From the NCBI RefSeq assembly GCF_017985075.1, contig NZ_JAGNYF010000013.1, forward strand, positions 1 through 45,556: DNA of 45,556 nt. The letters are read 5' to 3'. Below, in pieces: positions 14,179 through 21,247 of the stretch (position 1 is its first letter; each line of letters opens with the position of its first letter). A program made the translations under genes and the position numbers. The notes under the pieces were generated by a model, which had not been told where the DNA came from, searched no databases, and saw only the letters and a list, made by a program, of their open reading frames with translations. Source of the stretch: Flavobacterium sp. Lineage in GTDB: Bacteria; Bacteroidota; Bacteroidia; Flavobacteriales; Flavobacteriaceae.

Positions 14179-14907
14179 TTAGAAAACTATATCGACTAAT
14201 TCAGCTGATTCGTCACTACCACCTTTTACTTTTATTATTGCTCCAAAATTTTTGTTTCTTACTTTTTTTCTTAATTCTTTCCATTTATTTGCAAGAAACC
14301 ATGAACCTCCACTTGTACCCCATTCTCCTAATCCAGCAACACATATATGTGTTCTATTAGGGAAAAGTCGATCATTAAATTTTATAATCACTGCATAATC
14401 ATTTACCCCGTCAACTTTATATATTTTCTTTCTATCTTTTTTATTGACAATGAAATCAGCTTTAAATTCAAAAAAAATATTTTGTACACTTTCTATTACT
14501 TCAATTGTTTTATAATTATTGAACCCTCCTAATGAGCAATATGAAATATCAATTTTATCTTTAATTTCATCATCAGAGATAAGTTTTGGACTTTTTTTGA
14601 GAAACTTTGAATAAGATTCTGATAAATATTTAGCAGCCTTTGTTTCTGCAAATGAAACAGGGTTACTCATATTAAATTCTCCATTTGTTTCTGGCTTTAA
14701 GAAAGGATATCTGTCTTGGGAATAATATTTAGGTTTTAAAATCATTTTTCCATAAACAATATAAAAATTTTGTGTGTCAGTGCCAAATATTTGTTTGTAT
14801 CTGAAACCTTTAAATTTTATCATTAGGTAAATAAAAAGACGATCAAAAACTGCAACTAAAATCCCTCCTAAAAGATTAATGAATAAATTATGAATATCTG
14901 TGTCCAT
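14179..14907 (-). CDS. Membrane-anchored protein with a Rossmann-like motif set, unrecognised
   Basis: 242 residues. One hydrophobic helix near residues 8-28 (L-F-I-N-L-L-G-G-I-L-V-A-V-F-D-R-L-F-I) is followed by a soluble domain. Two motifs stand out: S-Y-C-S-L-G-G-F-N-N-Y-K-T near residue 122 and I-C-V-A-G-L-G-E-W-G-T-S-G-G-S-W-F-L-A-N-K-W near 200. The first looks like a nucleotide-binding G-G-x-x-N turn and the second like a Gly-rich loop followed by a helix, as in SLOG or TIR-like sensors, but I cannot place the family. It lies downstream of a dead copy of the small basic protein family and of the PIN-like gene. A role in nucleotide sensing at the membrane is inference. Confidence 0.65.
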   Translation of the reverse strand: MDTDIHNLFINLLGGILVAVFDRLFIYLMIKFKGFRYKQIFGTDTQNFYIVYGKMILKPKYYSQDRYPFLKPETNGEFNMSNPVSFAETKAAKYLSESYSKFLKKSPKLISDDEIKDKIDISYCSLGGFNNYKTIEVIESVQNIFFEFKADFIVNKKDRKKIYKVDGVNDYAVIIKFNDRLFPNRTHICVAGLGEWGTSGGSWFLANKWKELRKKVRNKNFGAIIKVKGGSDESAELVDIVF

Positions 14908-15021
14908 TGTGTTTTGTTATTAAATGTTATATATAAATTTTGAGAATGTAGAAAAACAAGTTACTGATTATTGGAAGTAAATAGTAATGTTACACTTACA
15001 GTCGTTGTTTTTCATTTTTTT

Positions 15022-15056
15022 TATTTTGGTCCTGTTTTGATTGCTTAGAGGGGCAT
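15022..15056 (-). pseudogene. Dead copy C of the small basic protein family
   Basis: The minus strand reads M-P-L-stop-A-I-K-T-G-P-K-stop. Aligned with copy A (M-T-I-Q-A-I-K-P-G-P-K-P), the fourth codon CAA has become TAA. The similarity ends shortly after. It sits 115 bases upstream of the 242-residue gene, the same relative place as the other copies. Confidence 0.5.
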
Positions 15057-15137
15057 AGGTTATATTTTTAGGTTAGTTGTTAATTTGTTCTTTAATGCAG
15101 CTTCAAACTCGGGAGACTCTAGAGACCAGGGATTAAA

Positions 15138-16328
15138 TTATTTGCTTTTATCTCCTTGATTTAATCCTGATGAGTCATTATCATTACTTTTATTCTTATT
15201 TATATTTATATTGTTTTTAAGTTGTATGGTTTTTGATAAATCTCCGAAACCCTTCCAATAATTAGTATCATTCATCGTTTGATTAATTTTAGCTATTGTC
15301 TCATATAATTCATTAGGCCACAAATAATTCAAATTGTTCATGTGTTGTACATTTTGCATCAAAGAACTAGTATTCTCATTTAATGGAATTAATGTATTAG
15401 ATCCTAAACTAGAAATGTTTCCTAGAAATTCATTTCTAGCTTCATCAGAGATTCTAATATCTTTTATTTCTTCTATTGTTTTATCTTTTAGGTCTGTTAC
15501 TAATCCTCTCTGTTTTGCAAATTTTAAGAATTGGTCTGAATTATATATTAATATTCTTATTCCAGTTAGATCATAAAATTCTTTTATTAGCTCTTCTCTA
15601 GGTCTTATTGTTATACCATTTTCTTTCTTCCACCAATCATCTTTTCCATCATCAGTTACAAAAATTAGTGGTTTTTTATTTCTTTTTGAATATTCAATAA
15701 GTTCTTTCCAAATTAATAAATCACCATATAGATGCCTTTGCCCTTTTTTTTCTTTTTCTTTTAAATCTTTATAACCAGGGGGGATTTCCTCCAAATATCT
15801 TTCTTTACCTTCTTCGTAAATTTTTTTTAAATCTGATTTTAAAGGTTCTTTTCCTATACAACATTCAAATAACAATGTAAGCTCATCAAGAATATAATCT
15901 TTAGTTTTAAAATCGGGATGCTTCTTTTTTTGTTTTTCTAATAGAAGTGATATTTTATTTAAAAAATCTTCATTCTGTTTTAAAAGTGATTGAATTTCAA
16001 TTGAAGGATGACGTTTATAGTTATTAATGGCTGTTTTTAAATTATTCTGGAAGATATTATTGTAAGATTGTTCTAAACCTATATAGGATTTTTCTAAATC
16101 ATCAATTACTTTTATTCTATTGTTTAAATATTCAAAAGCAACTTGAAAAGGAATGAATAAGTTTTCTTTAATAAATTTTAAAACATGTAAAAAGTCTTTT
16201 CTAGTAACATCTGTATATCTGTATAAATTTAATAAAGTATTTGCGTCAAATGCGAATACTCCATTAGTCCAAGCATCTTCGATTTCTTGTTCTGTTGGAT
16301 CATAAAATCCAATAAATTTTTTTTTCAT
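15138..16328 (-). CDS. PIN_8-like (DUF4935) nuclease-domain protein
   Basis: 396 residues from the ATG at 16,328, preferred over an upstream ATG at 16,376 because the extra codons would translate a hairpin repeat. The N-terminus F-A-F-D-A-N-T-L-L-N-L-Y-R-Y carries the first PIN acidic residue (Asp 28). A-F-E-Y-L-N-N-R follows, and the core Y-G-D-L-L-I-W-K-E-L plus I-F-V-T-D-D-G-K-D-D-W-W near 215-245 supply the remaining acidic ligands. This is the PIN_8 arrangement, with a long helical insertion between. PIN domains are Mg-dependent RNases; such standalone proteins occur in defence islands. The C-terminal ~100 residues are Asn- and Ser-rich and probably disordered. Substrate unknown. Confidence 0.78.
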   Translation of the reverse strand: MKKKFIGFYDPTEQEIEDAWTNGVFAFDANTLLNLYRYTDVTRKDFLHVLKFIKENLFIPFQVAFEYLNNRIKVIDDLEKSYIGLEQSYNNIFQNNLKTAINNYKRHPSIEIQSLLKQNEDFLNKISLLLEKQKKKHPDFKTKDYILDELTLLFECCIGKEPLKSDLKKIYEEGKERYLEEIPPGYKDLKEKEKKGQRHLYGDLLIWKELIEYSKRNKKPLIFVTDDGKDDWWKKENGITIRPREELIKEFYDLTGIRILIYNSDQFLKFAKQRGLVTDLKDKTIEEIKDIRISDEARNEFLGNISSLGSNTLIPLNENTSSLMQNVQHMNNLNYLWPNELYETIAKINQTMNDTNYWKGFGDLSKTIQLKNNININKNKSNDNDSSGLNQGDKSK

Positions 16329-16351
16329 ATAAAAGTAAATTTTTAAATTTA

Positions 16352-16385
16352 TTAAGCACGGTTTACAAATCCGCACTATCGTGAG
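16352..16385 (+). repeat. REP-like hairpin repeat, copy 3 (diverged)
   Basis: TTAAGCACGGTTTACAAATC then CGCACTATCGTGAGC; the stem is weakened by one mismatch. It lies just upstream of the PIN-like gene start. Confidence 0.5.
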
Positions 16386-16469
16386 CTAAACCCGCATATA
16401 GATTTTTGTTGGCATGTTTAAGGTATGTTTTAATATTTTCAAATCTATATATTGATTTATAATTTTCAA

Positions 16470-16487
16470 ATACGTATTTATACGTAT
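16470..16487. promoter_or_regulatory. ATACGTAT double palindrome, site 2 (perfect)
   Basis: ATACGTAT-TT-ATACGTAT, ending one base before the stop codon of the DnaC-like gene (16488-16490). It lies in the 140-base gap upstream of the PIN-like gene. Confidence 0.6.
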
Positions 16488-17114
16488 TTACTTACGTTTG
16501 TCGTTTGTGGTGTTATCAAAGGCGATGAGGTTGCATAGTTCTCTTAGTCGGGAGCGTACTCGGTTGCCGTAGTGTTTTTCTATTTCGGTGGCGGATAAGT
16601 TTGTGGTGATGTGGGTTTTAAGTTTTTTTGAAATGAATAGGTCGTATCTGCTTAATATGATTTCTGCCATGACGTTGCATTCATTACCGAAGTATTTTAG
16701 GTTGTTTTCTGTGCCTAAATCGTCAAAGCAATAGGTTCTTGGTTCGGAATGATAGAGTTGGCCTATGCTGTATTTGTGGATGATTTGGTAGCCGTCTTGT
16801 ATGAATTCGAAGCTGATGTCACGACAGGGTTTTATGGCGAATTTATTTTCGGGTTGGGCCAAAAGTTTCATTAGATTCATTAGTGTGGTTTTTCCGCTGC
16901 CAATTGGTCCGGTTAATATTATTCCTTTATTTAGGTTTATGCCGTATTGGGAACATACTGGTTCGTCGTTTAGGAAATAAGCTAATAGTTTGTGCACGAT
17001 TGGGTAATCGGTTTCAAGGATTTTGAAATTATTGCCGTATAGTTCAATGCCTTTTTTTTCTAGCCAATTGATTACTTCGGTGTAGTTGTAATTGGTTTTT
17101 ATTTCTGTTTTCAT
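16488..17114 (-). CDS. DnaC-like AAA+ ATPase of the element
   Basis: 208 residues from the ATG at 17,114 (M-K-T-E-I-K-T-N-Y-N-Y); a longer start at 17,162 would translate intergenic tandem-repeat sequence. Walker A is G-P-I-G-S-G-K-T (about 80-87), Walker B Y-C-F-D-D-L-G-T-E, and sensor-type T-H-I-T-T-N-L-S plus R-V-R-S-R-L-R-E-L match the DnaC/IstB-type helicase-loader ATPases. In Bacteroidota mobile elements such a gene typically lies next to a replication-type HTH protein, as here. A helicase-loading role in element replication is the family expectation. Confidence 0.85.
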   Translation of the reverse strand: MKTEIKTNYNYTEVINWLEKKGIELYGNNFKILETDYPIVHKLLAYFLNDEPVCSQYGINLNKGIILTGPIGSGKTTLMNLMKLLAQPENKFAIKPCRDISFEFIQDGYQIIHKYSIGQLYHSEPRTYCFDDLGTENNLKYFGNECNVMAEIILSRYDLFISKKLKTHITTNLSATEIEKHYGNRVRSRLRELCNLIAFDNTTNDKRK

Positions 17115-17164
17115 AGTTTTAGATTTAACCGCAAAGTCCGCAAAGATTGACGCAAGGTTCACAA

Positions 17165-17456
17165 AGGTTTTTTAGCCACGGATTAAAAGGATTTACAAGG
17201 ATTTTTTAATTTGAACCACATAGAAACATAGGTTTTATAGTTTTTTTGGATTGTGTGAAAGGCGCTTCGCTTTGGATAGGTTAGCATAGGTTTAACCGCA
17301 AAGAGCGCAAAGGTTTTTTAGCCACGGATTAAAAGGATTTACACGGATTTTTTAATTTGAACCACATAGAAACATAGGTTTTATAGTTTTTTTAGATTGT
17401 GTGAAAGGCGCTTCGCTTTGGATAGGTTAGCATAGGTTTAACCGCAAAGAACGCAA
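17165..17456. repeat. Two tandem 146-bp direct repeats upstream of the DnaC-like gene
   Basis: Unit 1 (about 17165-17310) and unit 2 (17311-17456) are nearly identical: AGGTTTTTTAGCCACGGATT is followed in both by GAACCACATAGAAACATAGG and GTGAAAGGCGCTTCGCTTTG. Partial AACCGCAAAGNNCGCAAAG motifs flank both sides (17130-17160 and 17440-17460). It fills the 402-base gap between the replication-type gene and the ATPase gene. No gene is visible. The period is far longer than plasmid iterons. Confidence 0.7.
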
Positions 17457-17482
17457 AGATTGAGGTTGGGTTCGCAAGGATT

Positions 17483-17510
17483 GAGATACTGAAACAAGTT
17501 CAGTATGACA
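17483..17510. repeat. Short palindromic dispersed repeat
   Basis: GAGATACTGAAACAAGTTCA then GTATGACA: the inner ACTGAA-acaag-TTCAGT is a hairpin framed by GAGAT and ATGACA, the same frame as the GAGATACCTC...GGTATGACA units at 17,788 and 18,500. Confidence 0.5.
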
Positions 17511-17516
17511 AGAAGT

Positions 17517-18425
17517 TTATAAAGGTTCTGCATAGTCTTTGTCGGTTGTGGTGTTTAGTTGTTTTGGTCGATTAGTTGGTGATGTGTCGGTGTTGTGATT
17601 AAAATTAATGCTGTTTAGGATCCAATTTTGTGCAGCGGCTTGCCAGTTGTGCATCGGGATCTTCCCTCCTATTAACCAGCCGATACTGGAGAAATAATTG
17701 AAGAATTTTTGAGCTTCGATTTCTGGAAAGTTGTTTTCTTGGAAATAGATTTTGACTTCTTCGATTGTTGGTGGTGTCTTTTTTAAAGGAGATACCTCGG
17801 CTTCGCTCGGTATGACACGAACATCTTTTTCTTTTTCTTTTTCTTTTTTTGCGGAACTTTTTTCTTTTTGTGTTCCCTCGCTTTCGCTAGGGACTACAAT
17901 TTTATCTGAAGAATTATCAATTTCTTCAAAATTATTTGTGTGCTTTTGCACGTTTGAAACGTTATTTTCGTTTAAATTATTTGTATTGTTTATATAGTTT
18001 ATAGAAGGTACTAACGCTTGTTCAACACTAGTCTCACTACTCGTACAAGACTTGTTTAAAACTTGTTCAGAAACAAGTTCATTTTTTGGTTCATATTTTG
18101 GTTTTCTTTCGGATTTTGAAAATGGTTTTAAATCTTCTGAAAAGTTGAAAAGAATGACGTGGCTCCCTCTAAATGGGTTATAGGACGGTTGGTAGTCTAT
18201 ATATCCTAAAGCATGTAAATTCTTTAAACATTTGTGATAAGTGGCTTTGGAACTAATTTTACTTATTCGCATTATCTCATCGCGACTTATGCTTATTGGA
18301 TTTTTGAATCGGTTGCAGTTCCAAAATTGGAATAAGGCGATGTATAGACTAATGTGTGTTGGATTTAGTGTTCGGTCTAGGGCTACTTTTTCGAAGAAGC
18401 CGGTTAGGTGTTTGATGTAGTTCAT
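17517..18425 (-). CDS. Replication-type winged-helix protein of the element
   Basis: 302 residues. The N-terminal part (H-L-T-G-F-F-E-K, L-N-P-T-H-I-S-L-Y-I-A-L-F-Q-F-W-N, then S-R-D-E-I-M-R-I-S-K-I-S-S-K-A-T-Y-H-K) is a winged helix of the DnaD/replication-initiator kind. The C-terminus F-F-N-Y-F-S-S-I-G-W-L-I-G-G-K-I-P-M-H-N-W-x-A-A-A-Q-N-W is the conserved end of these Bacteroidota proteins. Between them a low-complexity linker contains K-E-K-E-K-E-K and two in-frame pieces, V-V-P-S-E-S-E-G and V-I-P-S-E-A-E-V-S, which are translations of dispersed palindromic repeats. Located between the HTH_17 gene and the DnaC-like gene; role in element replication inferred. Confidence 0.75.
   Translation of the reverse strand: MNYIKHLTGFFEKVALDRTLNPTHISLYIALFQFWNCNRFKNPISISRDEIMRISKISSKATYHKCLKNLHALGYIDYQPSYNPFRGSHVILFNFSEDLKPFSKSERKPKYEPKNELVSEQVLNKSCTSSETSVEQALVPSINYINNTNNLNENNVSNVQKHTNNFEEIDNSSDKIVVPSESEGTQKEKSSAKKEKEKEKDVRVIPSEAEVSPLKKTPPTIEEVKIYFQENNFPEIEAQKFFNYFSSIGWLIGGKIPMHNWQAAAQNWILNSINFNHNTDTSPTNRPKQLNTTTDKDYAEPL
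17788..17816. repeat. Palindromic repeat inside the replication-type gene
   Basis: GGAGATACCTCGGCTTCGCT then CGGTATGAC. The same unit occurs in intergenic DNA at 18,500-18,528 with one change. It encodes V-I-P-S-E-A-E-V-S on the minus strand without breaking the frame. Confidence 0.7.
17875..17897. repeat. Second palindromic repeat inside the replication-type gene
   Basis: CCCTCGCTTTCGCTAGGGAC followed by TAC: CCCT/AGGG arms around CGCTTTCGCT, encoding V-V-P-S-E-S-E-G. It is of the same general kind as the unit at 17,788 but a different sequence. Confidence 0.55.
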
Positions 18426-18499
18426 TTACTAGTGATTAGTGATTAGTAAAAAGTGATTAGAGCAGCTTGAACTTTGTTCAAGAATTGACCAGCTTTGCA

Positions 18500-18528
18500 G
18501 GAGATACCTCAGCTTCGCTCGGTATGAC
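18500..18528. repeat. Intergenic copy of the palindromic repeat
   Basis: GGAGATACCTCAGCTTCGCT then CGGTATGAC, identical to 17,788-17,816 but for one base. It lies 13 bases downstream of the HTH_17 gene. Neighbouring GTGATTAGTGATTAGT at 18,428-18,443 is a simple repeat. Confidence 0.65.
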
Positions 18529-18540
18529 AAATAAGTTACT

Positions 18541-18828
18541 CTACTTAAATAGAGTTGGTAAGGCCTGTACCTTGTTTCCATTTAATAGCTTGTCAATATC
18601 TGTATTGTCATAATACATGATGCCTCCTATTTTGGTATAGGATAGGGTTCCGTTAATGCGGAGGTTTTGTAAAGTGCCTGGTGAGATGTTTAACAGTTTG
18701 CGGACTTCATTTGATTTGAGCCACTGTTTGGATTGTTGCGGTTTGGATTGAATGATTTCTTTTAAATCGTTCAAAAGAAGACTTCTGAATTCGTTTAAGT
18801 CTTCAATGGTAATAATTTGTACTGCCAT
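18541..18828 (-). CDS. HTH_17 (excisionase-like) DNA-binding protein
   Basis: 95 residues. The centre W-L-K-S-N-E-V-R-K-L-L-N-I-S-P-G-T-L-Q-N-L-R-I-N-G-T-L-S-Y-T-K-I-G-G-I is a MerR-like HTH_17 domain with the short wing typical of excisionase-type proteins, followed by Y-Y-D-N-T-D-I-D-K-L-L. In Bacteroidota integrative elements this kind of gene acts in excision or in control of replication and transfer genes. It stands between rteC and the replication-type gene, all on the minus strand, so a common operon is likely. Assignment to the domain is secure; the precise role is inferred. Confidence 0.82.
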   Translation of the reverse strand: MAVQIITIEDLNEFRSLLLNDLKEIIQSKPQQSKQWLKSNEVRKLLNISPGTLQNLRINGTLSYTKIGGIMYYDNTDIDKLLNGNKVQALPTLFK

Positions 18829-18917
18829 AACTTATGATTTAAATTGTTATGGGACAAAATTGAAGGTTTTGATTTATTTTCTTTCACAACGGAGGTTGTG
18901 TTGTGAACGATTTTTAT

Positions 18918-19766
18918 TTAAATTACCTCATCGGAGTTTTCCATACGTTTTAAAAGTTGGTCGTTAAGTGTATTGATAAATTTTGTTTTATCACTCTTTC
19001 TTGCCCTAATTTCAAGGAATACTCGACGGTATTGCCCTAGGTCTATTTCAAATATGTGCTCAAAATATTCGGCTATGTCTTTTAAATCGGCTGCGCCATT
19101 ATTGAAAACACCTTCTGTTTGTAATGCATACATTAATTCTACAAGGGCTACTTTTGAGCCTGTCCATGTCATTTTCACGTTCGGTTTGCGTTGTGATTTT
19201 TCTGAGTATTCATTATTATCTAGCATGAGCAATTGATTTTCTAAATATAATTGTATTAAATCATTGGCCAGAATAGTAGCTACTTTGAAATCGTGAGAAG
19301 TTGAAAATGATGTGTCGGTTTCGAAATAATAAGAATCTAGTGCTAATTTAATATCAAATTTTCCTCGTAGGAAATATTTATAATCTAAATAGGTGCTACT
19401 AGAACGAAAATACTGGTAAAACTCTAATTCATTATCGAAGAATGCTTTGAGTTTTAGTAGTTCGTTATTATAATATTTTTTAAGTATTCGATTTCCACCA
19501 TTGGGTTTTTTCATTTCAATTTTGTACACGCGATTGAAATAAATTAATTTTGAGGTAAATTGGGGTTTAATCTCTTTGAAGAATTGGATTTCTTCCGTTT
19601 CGGTTTTAAAATTTGATTTGGTTGTTATTTTTTTAAGTTCATTACTTGACTTTAATATTATAGTAATCGCCTGCTCACACTTCTTGATTTGATCGTCTAT
19701 TTCTAAATCAATAAAGTTGAGTTGTTCGTTGAGGTGATTTAATAGGGTTGTATATTTGGGATTCAA
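18918..19766 (-). CDS. rteC: RteC-family regulator
   Basis: 282 residues. The family pattern is clear: E-I-Q-F-F-K-E-I-K-P-Q-F-x-S-K-L-I-Y-F-N-R-V-Y-K-I-E, then K-K-Y-Y-N-N-E-L-L-K-L-K-A-F-F-D-N-E-L-E-F-Y-Q-Y-F-R-S-S-S-T-Y-L-D and Y-F-L-R-G-K-F, with the C-terminal L-M-Y-A-L-Q-T-E-G-V-F-N-N-G and R-V-F-L-E-I-R-A-R-K. In CTnDOT, RteC binds inverted half-sites and activates excision genes. The start is a TTG (19764-19766); no in-frame ATG or GTG lies upstream before a stop. It precedes the HTH_17 gene, so it probably controls the excision and replication block here. The ATACGTAT dyads of this element are candidate targets. Confidence 0.88.
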   Translation of the reverse strand: MNPKYTTLLNHLNEQLNFIDLEIDDQIKKCEQAITIILKSSNELKKITTKSNFKTETEEIQFFKEIKPQFTSKLIYFNRVYKIEMKKPNGGNRILKKYYNNELLKLKAFFDNELEFYQYFRSSSTYLDYKYFLRGKFDIKLALDSYYFETDTSFSTSHDFKVATILANDLIQLYLENQLLMLDNNEYSEKSQRKPNVKMTWTGSKVALVELMYALQTEGVFNNGAADLKDIAEYFEHIFEIDLGQYRRVFLEIRARKSDKTKFINTLNDQLLKRMENSDEVI

Positions 19767-19789
19767 GGGGGCTTGAGTTTTGATTATTA

Positions 19790-19972
19790 CTATTTAACAG
19801 CGCACACCCCACAACTTCCACCATTTTTAGCACAGTGTTTGCAGTACTTGCAATTTTTACAGGCGGTACAGTTTTTTGAGCCCGTGCATTTTTTACCTGC
19901 TGTGTAATAGGTGGCTGAACTTACTACTGTAGTTAGTATAACGATTGCTGAAATAATAAGTGTTTTTTTCAT
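19790..19972 (-). CDS. Small Cys-rich membrane-anchored or exported peptide
   Basis: 60 residues. An N-terminal hydrophobic stretch (L-I-I-S-A-I-V-I-L-T-T-V-V-S-S-A) is followed by a Lys/Cys-rich tail with nine cysteines in a tight pattern: K-K-C-x5-C-x2-C-x2-C-x2-C-x2-C-x6-C-x2-C. Such spacing could bind metal (Fe-S, Zn or Cu) or form disulphides outside the membrane. It sits 23 bases upstream of rteC and 15 bases downstream of the GYF_2 gene on the same strand. No family recognised. Confidence 0.65.
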   Translation of the reverse strand: MKKTLIISAIVILTTVVSSATYYTAGKKCTGSKNCTACKNCKYCKHCAKNGGSCGVCAVK

Positions 19973-19987
19973 TTTTATATTTAATTT

Positions 19988-20701
19988 TTAGTTTTTGCAA
20001 ATAAAAGGGTCTGGATTTCCTGGGACAATAGGCTTGTTATTATCATAACATAGGTTGAGTTGTTTTGAGTAAATACTTTTAATGTAAACGCGAACGGTTT
20101 TACCTCTGTTGCTATCTGGCGCCCTAACCGATTTTGTATCGTTTGGGCTACTGTTTTTCAATACTAACTTTTCGACATTGAAAATACCTCCATTTTTTTT
20201 GATGTATTCGACTTCAACCATTACCTCATCTAAAATATAATTGGTATTGTTTGTAACCGTAATATCTAGGTTAGATATACCTCCCAATCCGTTACTAGTG
20301 TATTCATTTGTGTTTGCTACTACTAGCGTTGTAATTGCATTTCGTGTTTGTTGTTCTGCTTCTTGCTTTAGCTCCTGTTGTATTAATTTATCTTCTTCTT
20401 TACTGACTTCGTTATAGATTGCTAACCCTACTGCTGCTATACAACCTATTACAAAAAAGCCAAAAAACCAATTTAAGACCGTTTTTTTCCAAATTCTATT
20501 TTTTGGTTTTTGGTGTTGTGTGATTGGAGGTGGTGTATTAAAAAATAATTCATGAAGATCTTCATAATTTTCTGCACAAGTCCATCTTTCTTTGCCTTCT
20601 ACCCAAACTGGAGTGGTTTTAACTATACCAAGTTGTTTGAGTTCTTTTTTATCGAATGGGCCTATACTATCTGTGCCATTGTGTAAAAAATATTTTTTCA
20701 T
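19988..20701 (-). CDS. GYF_2-domain membrane protein (second copy type)
   Basis: 237 residues. The N-terminus M-K-K-Y-F-L-H-N-G-T-D-S-I-G-P-F-D-K-K-E-L followed by T-P-V-W-V-E-G-K-E-R-W-T-C-A-E is a GYF_2 domain. One membrane helix lies near 75-95 (W-F-F-G-F-F-V-I-G-C-I-A-A-V-G-L-A-I-Y), then a short coiled segment (E-E-D-K-L-I-Q-Q-E-L-K-Q-E-A-E-Q) and an Ig-like beta domain (L-D-I-T-V-T-N-N-T-N-Y-I-L-D-E-V-M-V-E-V-E-Y-I). The last part resembles domains that detect or modify envelope proteins, but the role is unknown. It diverges from the gene at 20,886, with two ATACGTAT dyads between. Confidence 0.75.
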   Translation of the reverse strand: MKKYFLHNGTDSIGPFDKKELKQLGIVKTTPVWVEGKERWTCAENYEDLHELFFNTPPPITQHQKPKNRIWKKTVLNWFFGFFVIGCIAAVGLAIYNEVSKEEDKLIQQELKQEAEQQTRNAITTLVVANTNEYTSNGLGGISNLDITVTNNTNYILDEVMVEVEYIKKNGGIFNVEKLVLKNSSPNDTKSVRAPDSNRGKTVRVYIKSIYSKQLNLCYDNNKPIVPGNPDPFICKN

Positions 20702-20754
20702 TATTTTAGAATGTTTATATAGTGCTAAAGTCTACTCTTTAGATTATTTAGACA

Positions 20755-20772
20755 ATACGTATTTATACTAAT
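20755..20772. promoter_or_regulatory. ATACGTAT double palindrome, site 3 (one half degenerate)
   Basis: ATACGTAT-TT-ATACTAAT, between the divergent GYF_2 gene and the gene at 20,886. Confidence 0.5.
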
Positions 20773-20810
20773 CTTGTTTTATTTGTGTTTTTAAAAATTT
20801 ATGCGTTTCT

Positions 20811-20828
20811 ATACGTATAAATACGTAT
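20811..20828. promoter_or_regulatory. ATACGTAT double palindrome, site 4 (perfect)
   Basis: ATACGTAT-AA-ATACGTAT, ending 21 bases before the -7 box TACATTTG (20850-20857) of the plus-strand gene. The position, abutting the -33 region, is what an activator or repressor site would occupy. Confidence 0.62.
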
Positions 20829-20849
20829 TTTAGTACCGAAAAACCATAT

Positions 20850-20857
20850 TACATTTG
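20850..20857 (+). promoter_or_regulatory. -7 box of the promoter for the signalling cluster
   Basis: TACATTTG, 28 bases upstream of the ATG at 20,886. No good -33 TTG is seen, which fits a promoter that needs an activator. Confidence 0.5.
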
Positions 20858-20885
20858 GCGTTATTAATTTTAAAAATTTCATTTT

Positions 20886-21197
20886 ATGAGTTTAAATCCA
20901 AACACAGGGAGTATTATTACTAAAGAAGAAGCCCAAACATTAATAGCTGCCTTTGGCAAAAAATTTCCAGGAGAAGTAGTTGCTTCTTTTATTGGAGAAA
21001 ACAATGTAAAACAAATATTAGAACAAGACAATTGTATAGGCTTGCGTATTTATAATGGCTATAATGATGCTGAACAAAAAATAAGCTTGGTTATGGTAGG
21101 TGTGGATGCGGAAGAGCAAGATATGTTGGATGGAAATATTATTTATGATAAAATGGTTACATGCCCACCTATTTGTGCTCATAATGGTTTGGTTTAA
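20886..21197 (+). CDS. Small 103-residue protein ahead of a two-component system
   Basis: M-S-L-N-P-N-T-G-S-I-I-T-K-E-E-A-Q-T-L-I and a mixed alpha/beta middle (V-A-S-F-I-G-E-N-N-V-K-Q-I-L, I-G-L-R-I-Y-N-G-Y) end in V-T-C-P-P-I-C-A-H-N-G-L-V. Small flavobacterial proteins ending in a C-P-P-x-C motif are often found near histidine kinases, which I recall without a named family. There is no signal peptide. It is separated from the next gene by a perfect palindrome at 21,210. A role as a ligand or partner of the kinase downstream is only suggested by position. Confidence 0.6.
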   Translation: MSLNPNTGSIITKEEAQTLIAAFGKKFPGEVVASFIGENNVKQILEQDNCIGLRIYNGYNDAEQKISLVMVGVDAEEQDMLDGNIIYDKMVTCPPICAHNGLV

Positions 21198-21204
21198 TTA
21201 AAAA

Positions 21205-21232
21205 GTAAGCCTATCGTATACGATAGGTTTAC
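21205..21232. promoter_or_regulatory. Perfect 18-bp palindrome with extended arms (attenuator or operator)
   Basis: CCTATCGTATACGATAGG (21210-21227) is an exact palindrome, and GTAA/TTAC lengthens it to 28 bases with one G-T pair. A T-rich run (ATATTTTTATTT) follows on the plus strand. It stands 12 bases after one stop codon and 15 bases before the next ATG, so it could end most transcripts of the small gene and lower expression of the membrane and kinase genes. Confidence 0.6.
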
Positions 21233-21247
21233 ATATTTTTATTTCTA

